Below, piece after piece: positions 24,286-36,951 of a stretch of 64,000 nucleotides of DNA. A model generated the notes under the pieces. The model searched no databases and was not told the origin of the DNA. It saw nothing but the letters and a program-made list of their open reading frames with translations. The DNA comes from Maylandia zebra (lineage: Eukaryota; Chordata; Actinopteri; Cichliformes; Cichlidae), in the NCBI RefSeq assembly GCF_041146795.1, contig NC_135168.1:13095631-13159630 (forward strand), given 5' to 3'. Position numbers and translations under genes: made by a program. Every line of letters begins with the position of its first letter. Within the stretch, counting starts at the first letter, position 1.

Positions 24286-24765
24286 AAAAAGTTCTACTTT
24301 GGTTTCATCTGACCACATGACATTCTCCCAATCCTCTGCTGTATCATCCATGTGCTCTCTGGCAAACTTCAGACGGGCCTGGACATGCACTGGCTTCAGC
24401 AGCGGAACACGTCTGGCACTGCGGGATTTGATTCCCTGCCGTTGTAGTGTGTTACTGATGGTGACCTTTGTTACTTTGGTCCCAGCTCTCTGCAGGTCAT
24501 TCACCAGGTCCCCCCGTGTGGTTCTGGGATCTTTGCTCACCGTTCTCATGATCATTTTGACCCCACGGGATGAGATCTTGCGTGGAGCCCCAGATCGAGG
24601 GAGATTATCAGTGGTCTTGTATGTCTTCCATTTTCTGATGATTGCTCCCACAGTTGATTTCTTCACACCAAGCTGCTTGCCTATTGTAGATTCACTCTTC
24701 CCAGTCTGGTGCAGGTCTACAAAACTTTTCCTGGTGTCCTTCGAAAGCTCTTTGGTCTTGGCCAT
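24286..24765 (-). pseudogene. Tc1-like transposase, N-terminal half only
   Basis: Starting [12 protein letters not shown], the frame keeps both helix-turn-helix DNA-binding subdomains ([32 protein letters not shown]) and the first catalytic aspartate in [12 protein letters not shown]. It then runs out into unrelated sequence at about residue 160, where a full Tc1 transposase is about 340 aa. The second aspartate and third acidic residue are missing. The plus-strand frame over it is a shadow. Confidence 0.9.
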
Positions 24766-25127
24766 GGCGGCGTTTGGAGTCTGACTGTTTGAGGCTGTGG
24801 ACAGGTGTCTTTTATACAGATGATGAGTTCAAACAGGTGCCATTCATACAGGTAACGAGTGGGGGACAGAAAAGCTTCTTACAGAAGACGTTACAGGTCT
24901 GTGAGAGCCAGAGATTTTCCTTGTTTGAGGTGACCAAATACTTATTTTCCACCCTGATTTACGAATAAATTCTTTACAAATCCTACCATGTGGATTCATG
25001 GATTTTTTTTTCACATTCTGTCTCTCACAGTTGAAGTGTACCTCTGGTGCAAATTACTGACCTCTGTCATCATTTTAAGTGGGGGAACTTGCACAATCGG
25101 TGGCTGACTAAATACTTTTTTGCCCCA

Positions 25128-25130
<3 letters not shown>
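24286..25130 (-). mobile_element. Truncated Tc1/mariner transposon
   Basis: The 5' end at 25130 (reverse complement begins CAGTGGGGCAAAAAAGTATT) is intact and abuts a TA repeat, fitting the TA target of Tc1/mariner. The element runs leftwards through its untranslated leader and the transposase start, then stops at about 24286 within the catalytic domain. The other terminal repeat is missing, so it cannot move by itself. Confidence 0.85.

Positions 25131-25199
<69 letters not shown>
25131..25199. repeat. (TA)n followed by (T)n tract
   Basis: About 18 TA units (25131-25166) followed by about 33 T (25167-25199), next to the Tc1 end. The TA repeat is the likely insertion target. Confidence 0.95.
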
Positions 25200-25202
<3 letters not shown>

Positions 25203-26344
25203 TACATAGTTTTTTGTTGCCTTATGGTTCCAAGCGCTGTCACCAATCTTTGCATTTTGTTATTATCTCATGACACTTGTTTAATCAGCTACCATCTCTC
25301 CTGTGGACTTTCTAATGTCTACAGTCTCAGACCAACACAGCCCTGCCCTTCCCATATTAGATTCTTGATGAATGTGTGTTGTTGTTATTCAGCCTGGTTC
25401 AATGTGCCCCTTTTTAACTTTGAGCACCCGCCCCTTTAAACCTCTCTGCACAGCCCTGCACTGAACTCACTATCTTCTCCCTCTAACAGCCTCCACATGT
25501 TCTCACTGTAATTTCCCCTCATGAATGAATTTATGCTGCACTAATGTGAATGTTTGCAGGGAAATCAAACGCATTTCACACGCAGTACTCGAGCTGACTT
25601 ACCTTTGTTTGAATGACGACTTGTACGCGCTGACTCCACAGATAAGGTACGAAAATATATCAGGCTACGTCTTCAGGGTTTCTACTCCACGGCCGTATTT
25701 CATACGGGTCCACATTTCCACTGCACGCTATTTTCTGCAAGTACCGCCGCTTCGCCTCTGGACGCAATCGGTCTCTATACAGTCCATTCTCTTTTGAGCT
25801 GCTTTTAAGCATCTTGTAATCGTCGTTCCAACACAGTGTGTTTGTTTTGATTCGTAGACCTCGAAAATGGTGCCGCGCTCCCACAATGCATTGCGGCGTG
25901 ACGTCAACTCCAAAGCCCTATAGAACATGTTCTTTTTCATTGTCAAAATGATCAGGAATAAAGAAGAAAACTGATTCAAAACCTGTGGAACCTGCCAAAA
26001 AACAAGTTTTACTGCAAAGGATTTCTAGATGTGAAGGTTTTGTGGCTTTTTTCAGTTTCTAAAACAAACTCATTTGTACAGAAGGATATGAGGATGTATA
26101 TGTCCGGTGGTGGGTTTTTTTCTTCTTGATTTAATGTATTCATTTATCTCTTCACTTAATCTTTCTTTATGGTTTTTTTTTTTTTGATTTGGCATGAGCG
26201 ATTTCCGGTCCTCACTCCAAGCCAGTTGGTGGCGGTAATGCACCACATGTTCTATCACAGCTGCGTCCGAGAGGACAGGAAACGTCTGTATGCGTCTGCA
26301 AACCAGGTAACTACACTCAGCTGAGCCTCTCTGCTAGTCGTTAT
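25200..26344. other. Intergenic, with one possible transposon-derived frame
   Basis: Apart from the fragment at 25660-25884 no gene is seen. The stretch 26205-26290 (AGCCAGTTGGTGGCGGTAAT) resembles a recurrent teleost repeat. Confidence 0.4.
25660..25884 (-). pseudogene. Fragment of a recurrent teleost transposon-type ORF
   Basis: A minus-strand frame contains RRYLQKIACSGNVDPYEI followed by RPWSRNPEDVA. I recognise the RYLxKI..DPYEI pattern from N-terminal exons of multi-copy, YqaJ-exonuclease-associated fish ORFs, by memory of the pattern only. The surrounding exons (the PPVTYPDIVNYLV-type continuation) are not found nearby, so it would be an isolated exon or relic. Confidence 0.3.
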
Positions 26345-27371
26345 TAGTGTTGGTCAAGTTACTTGAAAAAAGTAATCAGTAACTAATTACTGATTACTCC
26401 CCCAAAAAAGTAATCCCGTTACTTTACTGATTACTTATTTTCAAAAGTAATTAATTACTTAGTTACTTAGTTACTTAGTTACTTTTTAAAAACACGATTT
26501 ACAACCTGAAGAGGTGATAAAGCGATAGATCTTTCAGCCCAATTCTACTTTTTCTGCATAATCCATCATACAAAATGTAATCAAATGGAAAAGTCTCTTT
26601 TTTTAACTTGTTTTATTAGTTTTAATCTTTTAACTTTATGCATCAAGCAAAACATTTAATTATATGCAACATTCTCTGACTGGAAGAAATTAGTTTAACA
26701 TTTAAACCTATTTTCTACACATTCCAGCACATAAAATAAAATATTTTTTGTGTTTTCACTCACTCTTTCAAACAGATGCAAGTAAAACATAGCAGAAAAT
26801 AAATAAAGTCAAAGACTCAGCAGTCCTGTTGCTCTATTTTCACCTGTAAAGCAGGAGCAGGGTAGGCGGAGGGTTACCCTGGTGCAGGTGTGCTGCGGTC
26901 AGTTGAAGAATCCGCGCGAGTGTCTCTGTGAGTTTCCCATTACGTCGTAGCTACTCGGTGCTTGTTGGAAGTTTAGGGGTTTTTTCGCTGTAAAAATAAG
27001 TTTTCTTCCCACGCACAGCGGACACTAATGTTTTTGTCACTTTTTATGGAATCAAACTCAAAGTAAGGTCAGTACTACCACGCTTTAAACGCTGCACGCT
27101 CATACTCTCTCTGCACTCGATATGTGATCCATTGTTGATCTGCACACAGCTGCTGTCACCAACGTCGCACTTGCTTACGTCACTGTCATGAGACATTCTC
27201 GCAAAAAAAGATCACGGTTTTAGTAACGCAGTAACGCAGCGTTCCTACGGGAAAGTAACGGTAATCTAATTACCGATTTTGCAATAGTAATCCCTTACTT
27301 TACTCGTTACTTGAAAAAAGTAATCAGATTACAGTAACGCGTTACAAGTAACGCGTTACTGCCCATCTCTG
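26345..27371. mobile_element. Non-autonomous hAT-like element, 1027 bp
   Basis: The left end TAGTGTTGGTCAAGTTACTT and right end GTTACTGCCCATCTCTG belong to the teleost repeat class rich in GTAATC/GTTACT motifs. Flanking 8-mers GTCGTTAT (26337-26344) and GTCATTAT (27372-27379) differ at one base, fitting a slightly aged hAT target duplication. There is no transposase frame. It ends about 500 bp upstream of gene A and could have brought promoter sequence. Confidence 0.65.
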
Positions 27372-27879
27372 GTCATTATTAGTTGGAGGGTTTTGCGTCA
27401 CTTTCTCTCGGCTTGATAAAGGGCTGTATAGAAATCTCTGGTACGTAACACGTAACGTCATTTTTAGGGAGCGTCGCAGAGAAGTGAGGCTGTTTCTTTG
27501 TTTTTGTCGAGTTTTGATTGAAGACATGTTTCCAGTCCGTTTTTTACTCGTTTGTTTTTTCATTAATAACTTTACATTATCACAGAGAACAAGAAGGCGC
27601 TTTGTTTGTCACATTCACCTTAGTTTCGTTTTTAAACTCAACACTATCATAGTGTTTAGGCTTAGAATAAATATACTGAGTGGCAAGCAAATAACCGATA
27701 AAGACCATTATATTTCCGGTTAGTTGCTACAGACAACATTAATTCTATTTTAACAGCAAAGATTTTTAAAATTTATGTTTTGTTTGTTTTTGAAAGTCAC
27801 AAACTTGTTTAAGTAGATTTCATCTCAAGTTGGATTTTCCATAACCGTTTTAACAATAACATATTTTTCTAGGAGATAA
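27372..27879 (+). promoter_or_regulatory. Upstream region of gene A
   Basis: There is no coding content. It includes a CG-containing stretch (27420-27490) that could be a promoter or leader exon, then AT-rich intron-like sequence ending in the acceptor TTTTTCTAG at 27872. The transcription start is not identifiable. Confidence 0.3.
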
Positions 27880-29072
27880 ATGGCTGAGATGGCTGCAGCT
27901 GTACGTGTGAGGTACCTACATATTTCAAGATGAATTTGCAGAGATGTCATGTTTGGTGCTTACAGACATCACACTGCATTTTGTGATTTCGTAGCTGTTG
28001 TTGTGATATTTCGGAGCTTCCCATGATCACCGTGACAGTCATTCATTTTAACATAACCTTTCTATTCCTTTCAGGGATCCTCATTTTTTTGGTGAGGAAG
28101 ATCAGCAGCTGTGTCGACAGGCAACAGGTAACGGCATGCTTTTCTGTTAGTACTGTAGACCTTGGTCTGGTGCTCTTTTTTAGTTTAACACAGTATTTTC
28201 ATTTGCCGAAGTGTAAAAAGCTTGTTCCAGGAGAAACAAACTTTAGTGAGTTCTGCAAAATGATTCCCACCATTGCACACTCTGTCAGCCTCCAGTGTGC
28301 CCTTTTTTTGTCCTTTAACTGAAGAAAGTCGGTAGTCAGAACATATGAGATAAGTGAGATCCTCATTTTGCCTGCTTATTTCAAGATACAACATTTTCAC
28401 AAACTGCTGTAGGATAACCTTGCTATTTGTCTTTTCCAACACTTCTACATTCATCCATATTTCCTTGTCTGCTTCTTTCCAGGTGAAAAGTACCTGAAAT
28501 GGGTGAAAGATTTTGTTTCCAAAAACAAAAGCATGTGCGTTCACCTGAAGAAGCCAAGTGGTGCTGACCTGTGGATAGAAGAGCTTGAGAACACCAAATA
28601 CAACGGGGATGATGATGAAGTTAACGCCTGGGGAAAATTCTACCTTCCCGAGATTGTAAAAATGCAGGTTATTGGTGTGGTAAAGGGCACCTCATGTCCA
28701 TGTGACGAGCTTGTGCTGATGACGTGTGAGGACAAAAAGCTGTACGGCTATGACGGAGAGGAGCTGCATCTGGTGGCTTCCAGTTTCCTGGAACTATGTG
28801 ACAAAACGATAGAGTATCCAGCATCCAAGCGCTACTACAATGGAGAGGCCTTCAAAGATATGGTGAGAAGTTAGACTGCTAAGAATAAGACTGGGGATGC
28901 CTAGTGTTAGAGATCAATCACCTGAGCTTTTCTTTGTATTGTTGTGTGTTCTGTTTAGACTGAGGAGGACTGGAAAAAAGTTAAGATGAGTGATGTGGGG
29001 AGGAAACTGCAGGAAGAACATAAAAAGCTGGTAAATGAAACCCAGTCAGCGTTCGTAAGCCTAATATCATAG
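27880..29072 (+). CDS. Uncharacterised spliced gene A (192 aa; alternative end to 30140)
   Basis: Four exons join cleanly: 27880-27911, 28075-28127, 28483-28862 and 28959-29072, each with GT-AG borders, giving 192 aa from MAEMAAAVRVR. I do not recognise a named family. The predicted protein is soluble, acidic to neutral, without signal peptide or membrane segment. Residues 105-133 (LVLMTCEDKKLYGYD then ELHLVASSFLEL) show a strand-turn-strand-helix pattern that weakly recalls the SUKH/US22 superfamily (bacterial immunity proteins and some large-DNA-virus proteins). CPC occurs at 100-102. A donor inside the last exon (TTC|GTAAGC, GT at 29055) can splice to 30078-30140, giving a different C terminus ending SPVVEK and 207 aa. 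It is convergent with gene B. Splice-consistent open frames make a real gene likely; function is unknown. Confidence 0.7.
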
Positions 29073-30077
29073 GTGGGTATTGGAGCTGAGTATCATCACT
29101 GATTTCTAGAACCTGTTCAATTCCAATTCACAAGGTCCCAATTAGATTCCATTTAATTCTTACTCAGAGAGTCAGAAACATTATAATTCTGATCATTTAT
29201 CAGTACTGACACTTGTGAAACTTCATCAGAGGTGTGAGCATCACAGCAGATGCTTTTGTGTCAAAGTAACTGAGGATAAAACACAAAACCATGAAGCAGA
29301 TTTTCCTGGCCTAGCTTTTTACAGTAGATAACCTTAAAAATATTATTCTGCAGTAGAACAAAAGCAGACGAGAACCACGACTCAACAAATGTACATTGGC
29401 TGATGCTGCTGAAGTGATTCAGAGGTTTTAATAAGAGGTTTTAATAGAGACACAGCAGAGCATTTTGCAGTTTCACGTAATTTTAAAAAAATAAATAAAA
29501 TTTGGTATTGAACAGCAGAAAACAGGCTGTCTTGTCGGAAGTCATTAAAAAAATGGCTGTAAACAACGGTAGACTGCTTCATAACAAGCAAGCGAATAAT
29601 GCCAAAAACAGAGATTTGAGATGGGAAACGGTGTTCTTAAAGTACACTGAGAGAGGCAGAGAGCTGTGCTGTGTTGTTTTTCTGTGTGTGTTTTAATGGT
29701 GGTGGAAGCAAACCAGCAAAAGTAAGAGGGAATTCATGACAATGTTTATGTCAAGCGAAATGTGTCTTCTTTTGCTGCTGGTTTGGTTAGAGAGAGACAA
29801 AACGTGCAGCTTCAGGATCTGAGCAGCTTTCAGCACCAACGGCATCACAGCTCAGACTTGGATTCAGGATTAAGCCCTTTATGTTTGACTGTAGTGATTG
29901 TAGCTCTGTCCTTGTTATTAATCGCTTTAGTCAAACACAGCTATTGTTTGCTGGGATGTGTATATCCTTGACAGTTTGTATCTCAGAGTTATCAAAGACA
30001 CTGTGGATAATCATCAAGAGATTGTTGTTCTCTTAATAATGACCTATTTGATTGTTTGTTTTTTCTTCTTCTTACAG
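29073..30077. other. 3' region or last intron of gene A
   Basis: If the donor at 29055 is used, this is an intron ending in the strong acceptor TTTTTCTTCTTCTTACAG at 30077; otherwise it is 3' untranslated and flanking DNA. No other gene is seen. Confidence 0.45.
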
Positions 30078-30140
30078 ATTCTGGTATTTGGCCAAAAGAG
30101 AGCTTCACAATTCTTGGCTTCACCTGTGGTAGAAAAATGA
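30078..30140 (+). CDS. Possible alternative last exon of gene A
   Basis: After a long pyrimidine tract and acceptor at 30077, a phase-0 frame of 20 codons (ILVFGQKRASQF then LASPVVEK) ends in TGA. It fits the phase of the donor at 29055. An ATTAAA signal follows at 30166-30171, which supports a transcript ending here. Confidence 0.45.
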   Translation: MLVFGQKRASQFLASPVVEK

Positions 30141-30165
30141 CTAAAGTTATGCAACACTCTCTAAA

Positions 30166-30171
30166 ATTAAA
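30166..30171 (+). terminator. Variant polyadenylation signal for gene A
   Basis: ATTAAA lies 26 bp downstream of the alternative stop codon. Confidence 0.35.
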
Positions 30172-30896
30172 GCTATGCAACGCTTTAACATGAATGGCGA
30201 AGGAGTGCATCTCTTTTACTGTCTCTTCCTGTCCTCTTCTCAGTCTTTGTTGTGGCACCTCTGCTATGTGTTATAGAAAGCACTTGGAATCATGTTCAAT
30301 ACAAAAACACCAAACTCGTGGGATTGCCCTAGCAAGCAGTTGGTAAAAACTAATTAAAACTGATATATATCAGCTTCACTTTCTAGCTGCAAAAGCACGT
30401 TTCTGCAAAAGCATGCAGTTTCCTGTCAGCACTTTTTGGCACAGAGTGTACTCAGAGTTAGGCCTTTCTTATATAAAGCAATATAATCAGCATATAAACA
30501 TTTAAGATGATAAATTTAAAGCTCAACAGTAACTGCTATAAATATTATAACTACACATGTAGTGCTTTTGCTTAAGTAAATTATAGTTGGGATCATAATA
30601 AGAAAACATGTTTTTATTTTCTGTGTACCCTGGGTACAGACCAGTATAAACATGGGATTCTTCCCAATAAATGCTGTCTGATAATGCTTCATATTGCATT
30701 AAACACTAGATATGTAAGCAAACAAACAAAAACCCATAGAAGCCAGTTTTAATTATTAAATGTGACAATTACATGGAGATGGAAAGTAAACATGCTTATA
30801 CACGTCTCTGTGATTACAGAAAATCCACACAGATGCTGTCAGAGCAGAGAATCTTTGATTTATCAGAATGATGAATGCAAATGATTTCATGAAATC
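30172..30896. other. Spacer between convergent genes A and B
   Basis: AT-rich with no protein-like frame. It should contain the 3' ends of both transcripts. Confidence 0.5.
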
Positions 30897-32761
30897 TCAC
30901 TCTTGTTCTGGGTTGTAAAATTCACCTGTCCAGTTAAACCGAATCCTTTGCAACACAGTTCTAAGAACCCTACCAACCTCATCCTCAGCTCTCTGCCTGT
31001 TATCCTTTTCAGCTGAGTATTCATCCACATGTGTTTCAACTTCTCTCTCATTTTCAAGCAAATTGCTCAGGCTCTCAGCTTCAGCACAGTTACCATATGG
31101 CCACTCTCTGAGGTCTTCTGTGTTCAAGCCAAACAAATTCTTACATGATCTGCAAGGCTTCATTCTGGCACCATCACGGAGACAAAAAGCCTCACACCTG
31201 ATATTTCCAGGTACTTCAATTGTTCCATCAAAGTAATCTTTCTGGACTGTGTTTGGATAATAGGTCATCACCGCACCAGATACATATTTATGCCATTTGC
31301 TAAGACAGGAGGCAGCAATCATAATTTTCCCAGCGTTAGGACCTTTGGTGGACATGGAGACTCCGCAGTACCTTTCTGATTTGTTGGTTTGGGATTTTTG
31401 AGAAATGCAGATGGTGGACGAGACGAAAGCTGTTTTTTTATTATTCTCTTCTAAGTCCAAGTCTGTGAGGAGATCTTGCAGACTCTGCTTTATTTGCTCT
31501 TCATTCTCTGAGTTATTTTGCAGGACGATCTGAAAACAGTTACAGATCTGGTCAAAGTGTTGCACCTGATTATATAGTTGTTTTTCATAGAAAGTTGATC
31601 AACGTGTTTGTTTCGCTGCTTGACTTATTTAACTATGCAGGACCATTGGATGCTTTTGGTTTAGACATTTTAAGATAGGGGGTGAAACATGTCACAAAAA
31701 TCTATTTAATTTTAAATCAATAAGCAAAAATCCATCTTTGTTCTCACTAATTTATAATTAAATTTGCTAATTGACCTTTTTTTTTCTATTTTGCTATGCC
31801 GGGCTGTCAAAACACGCTGAATTTAGAGTCTTTGAGCTGACTTAACAGATCCAGCAGCTACACAGTGACAGCATCATATACGCCTTGAAGACTGTAAGCA
31901 TCTCCAATAATGAGTCTGTTAGACATTATTTAGAACTAACAAATTCTGAAGCAAGTCTCCAGCTCTCCTGCAGTCTCTGTGTTTGGTGGAGAAGCATAGC
32001 TAGAAGCATATGTTGAAGTATAAGGTACAGTATGGATTTTCTTTGGATTTCTCAGTAAAAAAGCACTTTGCATTATACTTTCCTAAAAACTGGAAGTTTG
32101 TCAGATTGACTGACAATGTGAGAAGAATTATCTTACCATGTCGAGCACACAGGAGAAGGGACTTCGCCTGGGAAGCTGAGTCGAATACAACTTTAAAGGC
32201 CTGGGATATCTTCTCATTAAAGAACCCAAAACAAAAGGATTAGGGAAGATTTCTTCTGGAGAAAAGGGGATGTTGTTGATTTTGCCCAGAAACAACATGC
32301 TGTGAAGGATCTGTTGAGTGAAAACATATTTGCTTATTGTTAGTAGTGATAAACAGGACTGTCTTAAAAGTGTCAAAGGTAACACACCTCATCCACCAAG
32401 TGTTGACTTCCCGGAGTCATGTAAGAGCCCCGAACCCTCCTCTTGGTAATCTTGTAGGCATTAGTTTTGAACCTCCTTTGAGAAATTGTTGTCTTCTAAA
32501 ATGATAATGATCGAGCAGTTAGGGATTTAAAGACACAGGAGATCTGATAACTTTGGCTACAGCAGAGTCTGCAGACATACCTATTTTGCTCTTGGTCGGC
32601 CTATTTTAAACATGAGAGAAAACATAGTTAGTGAAATGTTGATAACATACAATGACTATCATTGGTGGCTGAAAAGATGCCAGGTAACAAGTGAAAAGCT
32701 GCTACTTACCATCGCCACAGTCTAAGAATGAAACAGGAAACACTGAGCGAGTTGCCTCCAT
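30897..32761 (-). CDS. Uncharacterised spliced Cys-rich gene B
   Basis: On the minus strand, exons 32388-32495, 32137-32310 and 30897-31565 are each phase 0 and join with GT-AG borders. They give 316 codons, or 291 aa from MTPGSQHLVDE inside the first of them. Two short exons further upstream (32710-32761 with MEATRSVFPVSFLDCGD, and 32581-32600) fit by splice sites, but the second ends in an in-frame TAG. The last exon encodes most of the protein. Numbering that exon from its first codon, it has YCG at 66-68, a hydrophobic strand GKIMIAASC at 79-87, PCRSC at 137-141 and YGNCAEAESL at 157-166, then a charged tail. PCxxC plus CAE recalls the zinc ligands of cytidine-deaminase-like proteins, but the order is reversed. 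No signal peptide or transmembrane segment is seen. The family is not recognised. Confidence 0.65.
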
Positions 32762-33000
32762 CTTAAAGCTGTTGATCATGTGATTTAAAGGAAAGCCACA
32801 CCCAGCTCTTTCCTGGAATTTTACTCGACTGTAGAAAACTGCTCCATTTGCCCCGCCCACCCATGATCTTTAATATCTACCAAAAACAACCTTTTGGTTG
32901 TCAGTAACCAGTCGATCGTTTGCGCGATTAAAAAATGACTTTGTGCGGCGGCGTTCCCACCGCGAGCAGAACTCCGGCTCAAAAACCGCTGTTTTTGAAC
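32762..33000 (-). promoter_or_regulatory. CG-containing promoter candidate of gene B
   Basis: Upstream of the first gene B exon, a locally CG-rich stretch (GTGCGGCGGCGTTCCCACCG near 32943-32962, GCGCGATT) contrasts with the AT-rich surroundings, as vertebrate promoters often do. No TATA box is clear. Confidence 0.35.
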
Positions 33001-34230
<1,230 letters not shown>

Positions 34231-36579
34231 TAAAGCTGAAGTATGACACAGCTTTATGAACCTCCTGTTATCCTGGTAGACGAGTACAGCAATAAATCTT
34301 TTACTTGAACATCTTCTGGCTGCAATAAGCTTTGAAATGTGACCATGAAGTTAGAGACACACTGACTGAAACCCACAGCTGTGACTGGATCACATCCACA
34401 CACAGTGTAGCTGCTGTCTCTGTGTGAGGTCTGTGTATATATGTACATATTTATGCTTATATTCATATTCTCTTATTCCCCTTTATTTGATATCCTAATT
34501 CTGTGCTGTGTAAAGATTTGTCGGTGTTCTGCTGCTACAAACTGGATGTCCTGGAGGATAAACATGAGGGATTCATAAAGTTCTATCTCTCTGTTAAAAT
34601 CCCCCAAAATAAATGAAATGTGAATTTCAGGCAGACGTGTTTTTAAAAGAGTCTCTTTAATGGAAAAATGTGTTTTTAAAACCAGCCAATAGGAGCGTCT
34701 GTGGATATCAGCTGAGGCTGAACTCAGGAACACCATCACATATAAATACACAGAATTAAATCACTAGATAAAAGACGTCATTAAATAAGGATCAAATCAA
34801 CATGTCAGAGGTCAAAGGTCAGTCAGAAGAGGTGTGGTTAAACACTGGCAGTGCAGTGACCTAATGCAGTTTGGTTACCGCCACGGGAAAAGCCCCGCCC
34901 CCTCTGAGCCTCCGCTGTGTCCTCAGCACATCCAGGAGCAGCAGGTCAGAGGGGGCGGGGCCATGTCAGGACTTATTTTAAGTAAAATTTAAAGTGGAGC
35001 GACGGCAGGAGTCACACAGCAGTAACCAGCTCTGTCTTCCAGGGTCAAAGGTCAAACAAGTCCTGCAGCTGACCCACACACAGACTTACACTGATCCACA
35101 GAGAGTGATGAATCCACACATCACTCGGCTGGAGGAAGCTGGGTTTCCACACCGTCCAATCAGAAACCAGTGTTGACGCTGAGACCCGTCTCTGTAACAG
35201 GAAGTCCATGAAGACCCTCTGCAGCAGGCTGACCTGTGACCTCTGAGACAGAGGGAGGAGTTTGTGTCAGCAGGGGGCGCTGCAGCATCGTCTGAGAGCT
35301 TTAAGAACAACAGCAATAAACAGGAAGTGAAAGTCACACTTCTGTTGGTGTGCGTTATCAGCAGACCCCACCCTCTGCAGGAAGCTGAGATAAGAAGCAG
35401 CCAATCACAGAGCAGAGAGCATGTGACTTCCTGTTCCTGCTGTTACTGTGACAACAGCTCCTGGGACAGAGAGCAGCTTTCTAAAGAGGAAAGATGCTGC
35501 TGTCACCCCCGGGTGTCATGTGACCCACCTGATGTACCGATTTAAGACTGTAAGAACAATAATAACAACATGTTTTAGTCAGGTGATCCATGCAGAGCAG
35601 ATCCATGTGACCAAACACAGCTGGATCACATGTTTCCTCTCCTGGAAACAGAAAGCCTTCATGTATAAAGGCTCATGTACCCACTGAGCCCTGCTCTCAG
35701 ATCTGTGAGGCTTTAACAAACAACAGTTTAAAGTCATGTTTAGCATCTTCTGTCAGTGTGGAAGGTCACACACTTTCCTGAGTGTTGAACCCTGAACTAC
35801 TAGCTGTTCATGTCAGCCTGGACATAAATACAGACCTGCCTGCTGTCATAGACCCCAGCACTCACATGTTACTTATAAGTGACTCATATGTATGCATGTA
35901 TATATTGTGTATATTGTGCTATTTCTTACTTAGTGTGTTGTGTCTTTGTTCCTGTTTGTGCTGCAGCACTGTAACCTAAATAATTTCCCCTGGGGATCAA
36001 AAAAGTATTCTGATTGTGATTAAATGAAAGCAGTCAGAGCAGAGGACGGTGATGTAAGGAATGGGATTTTAATCAGCCAGTCTCCTTTAACTCTCAGCAT
36101 CACAAAGTAATGTGGTAACATCTGGACTGATGTGTTTACTGTCAGCTAGTTTAAATGCTGTAGGCTGCAGCCGTTGCTCTAACACTATAACTGTAACAGG
36201 GCTCAGTGCTGCTTCTAACAGTCTGAGCTGCTTCAGGCTTTATTTGTGAGGAGCACAGCAGCTTACAAACACGTGGCTGGGCCTGGACCCAAAGGAGTGT
36301 TTGTTAAAGCCTGCAGTGAATCCAGCAGCAGAATGATGGAAATGCAACACAGCAATGATGAAGAGGAGCAGCATTAAAGCCAAAGTCCAGTTCATACAGT
36401 TAGGTCCATAAATCAAATAAGGGAAAATAAAATGTTGTTGGATGCACCTGTCTGCACCCTTAATGCTCTCTGGTCGCTATGGTAACACGTAAACATTTCT
36501 TTCAAAATAAGACACACGACGACAACACGGGAAAAGACCCAGGGAAACGAAGTTAACGATAAAAACCCTGAAAACCATT
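34231..36579. other. Intergenic, no gene seen
   Basis: About 2.3 kb with no coding region, RNA gene or well-bounded repeat that I can support. Frames listed by simple ORF finding are under 95 codons and show no family pattern. Confidence 0.45.
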
Positions 36580-36866
36580 GTTGGATTTATATTTTATCAT
36601 TGTCATTGTTATTGGGGAATATCTAACCATATATGCTCAGAGGTGTAGAACCAATTGTGTAATGATAGTAGTCTTTAAAGACTTTGTGTGACTCCAGAGT
36701 GTTCTGGCATTCACACCCACGTCCTGGGATCATGGGAGAGGTGCTACCTTCTTATTGTTTTGTGGTAGGATGTCTGTTTTAGTCTAAGTGCCTTTTGTTT
36801 AGATGAACTGCTGGACTTCCAGACCAGCAGGTTTAGGGAAGTCGTTTATGGGGTCACACTCTGACT

Positions 36867-36951
<85 letters not shown>

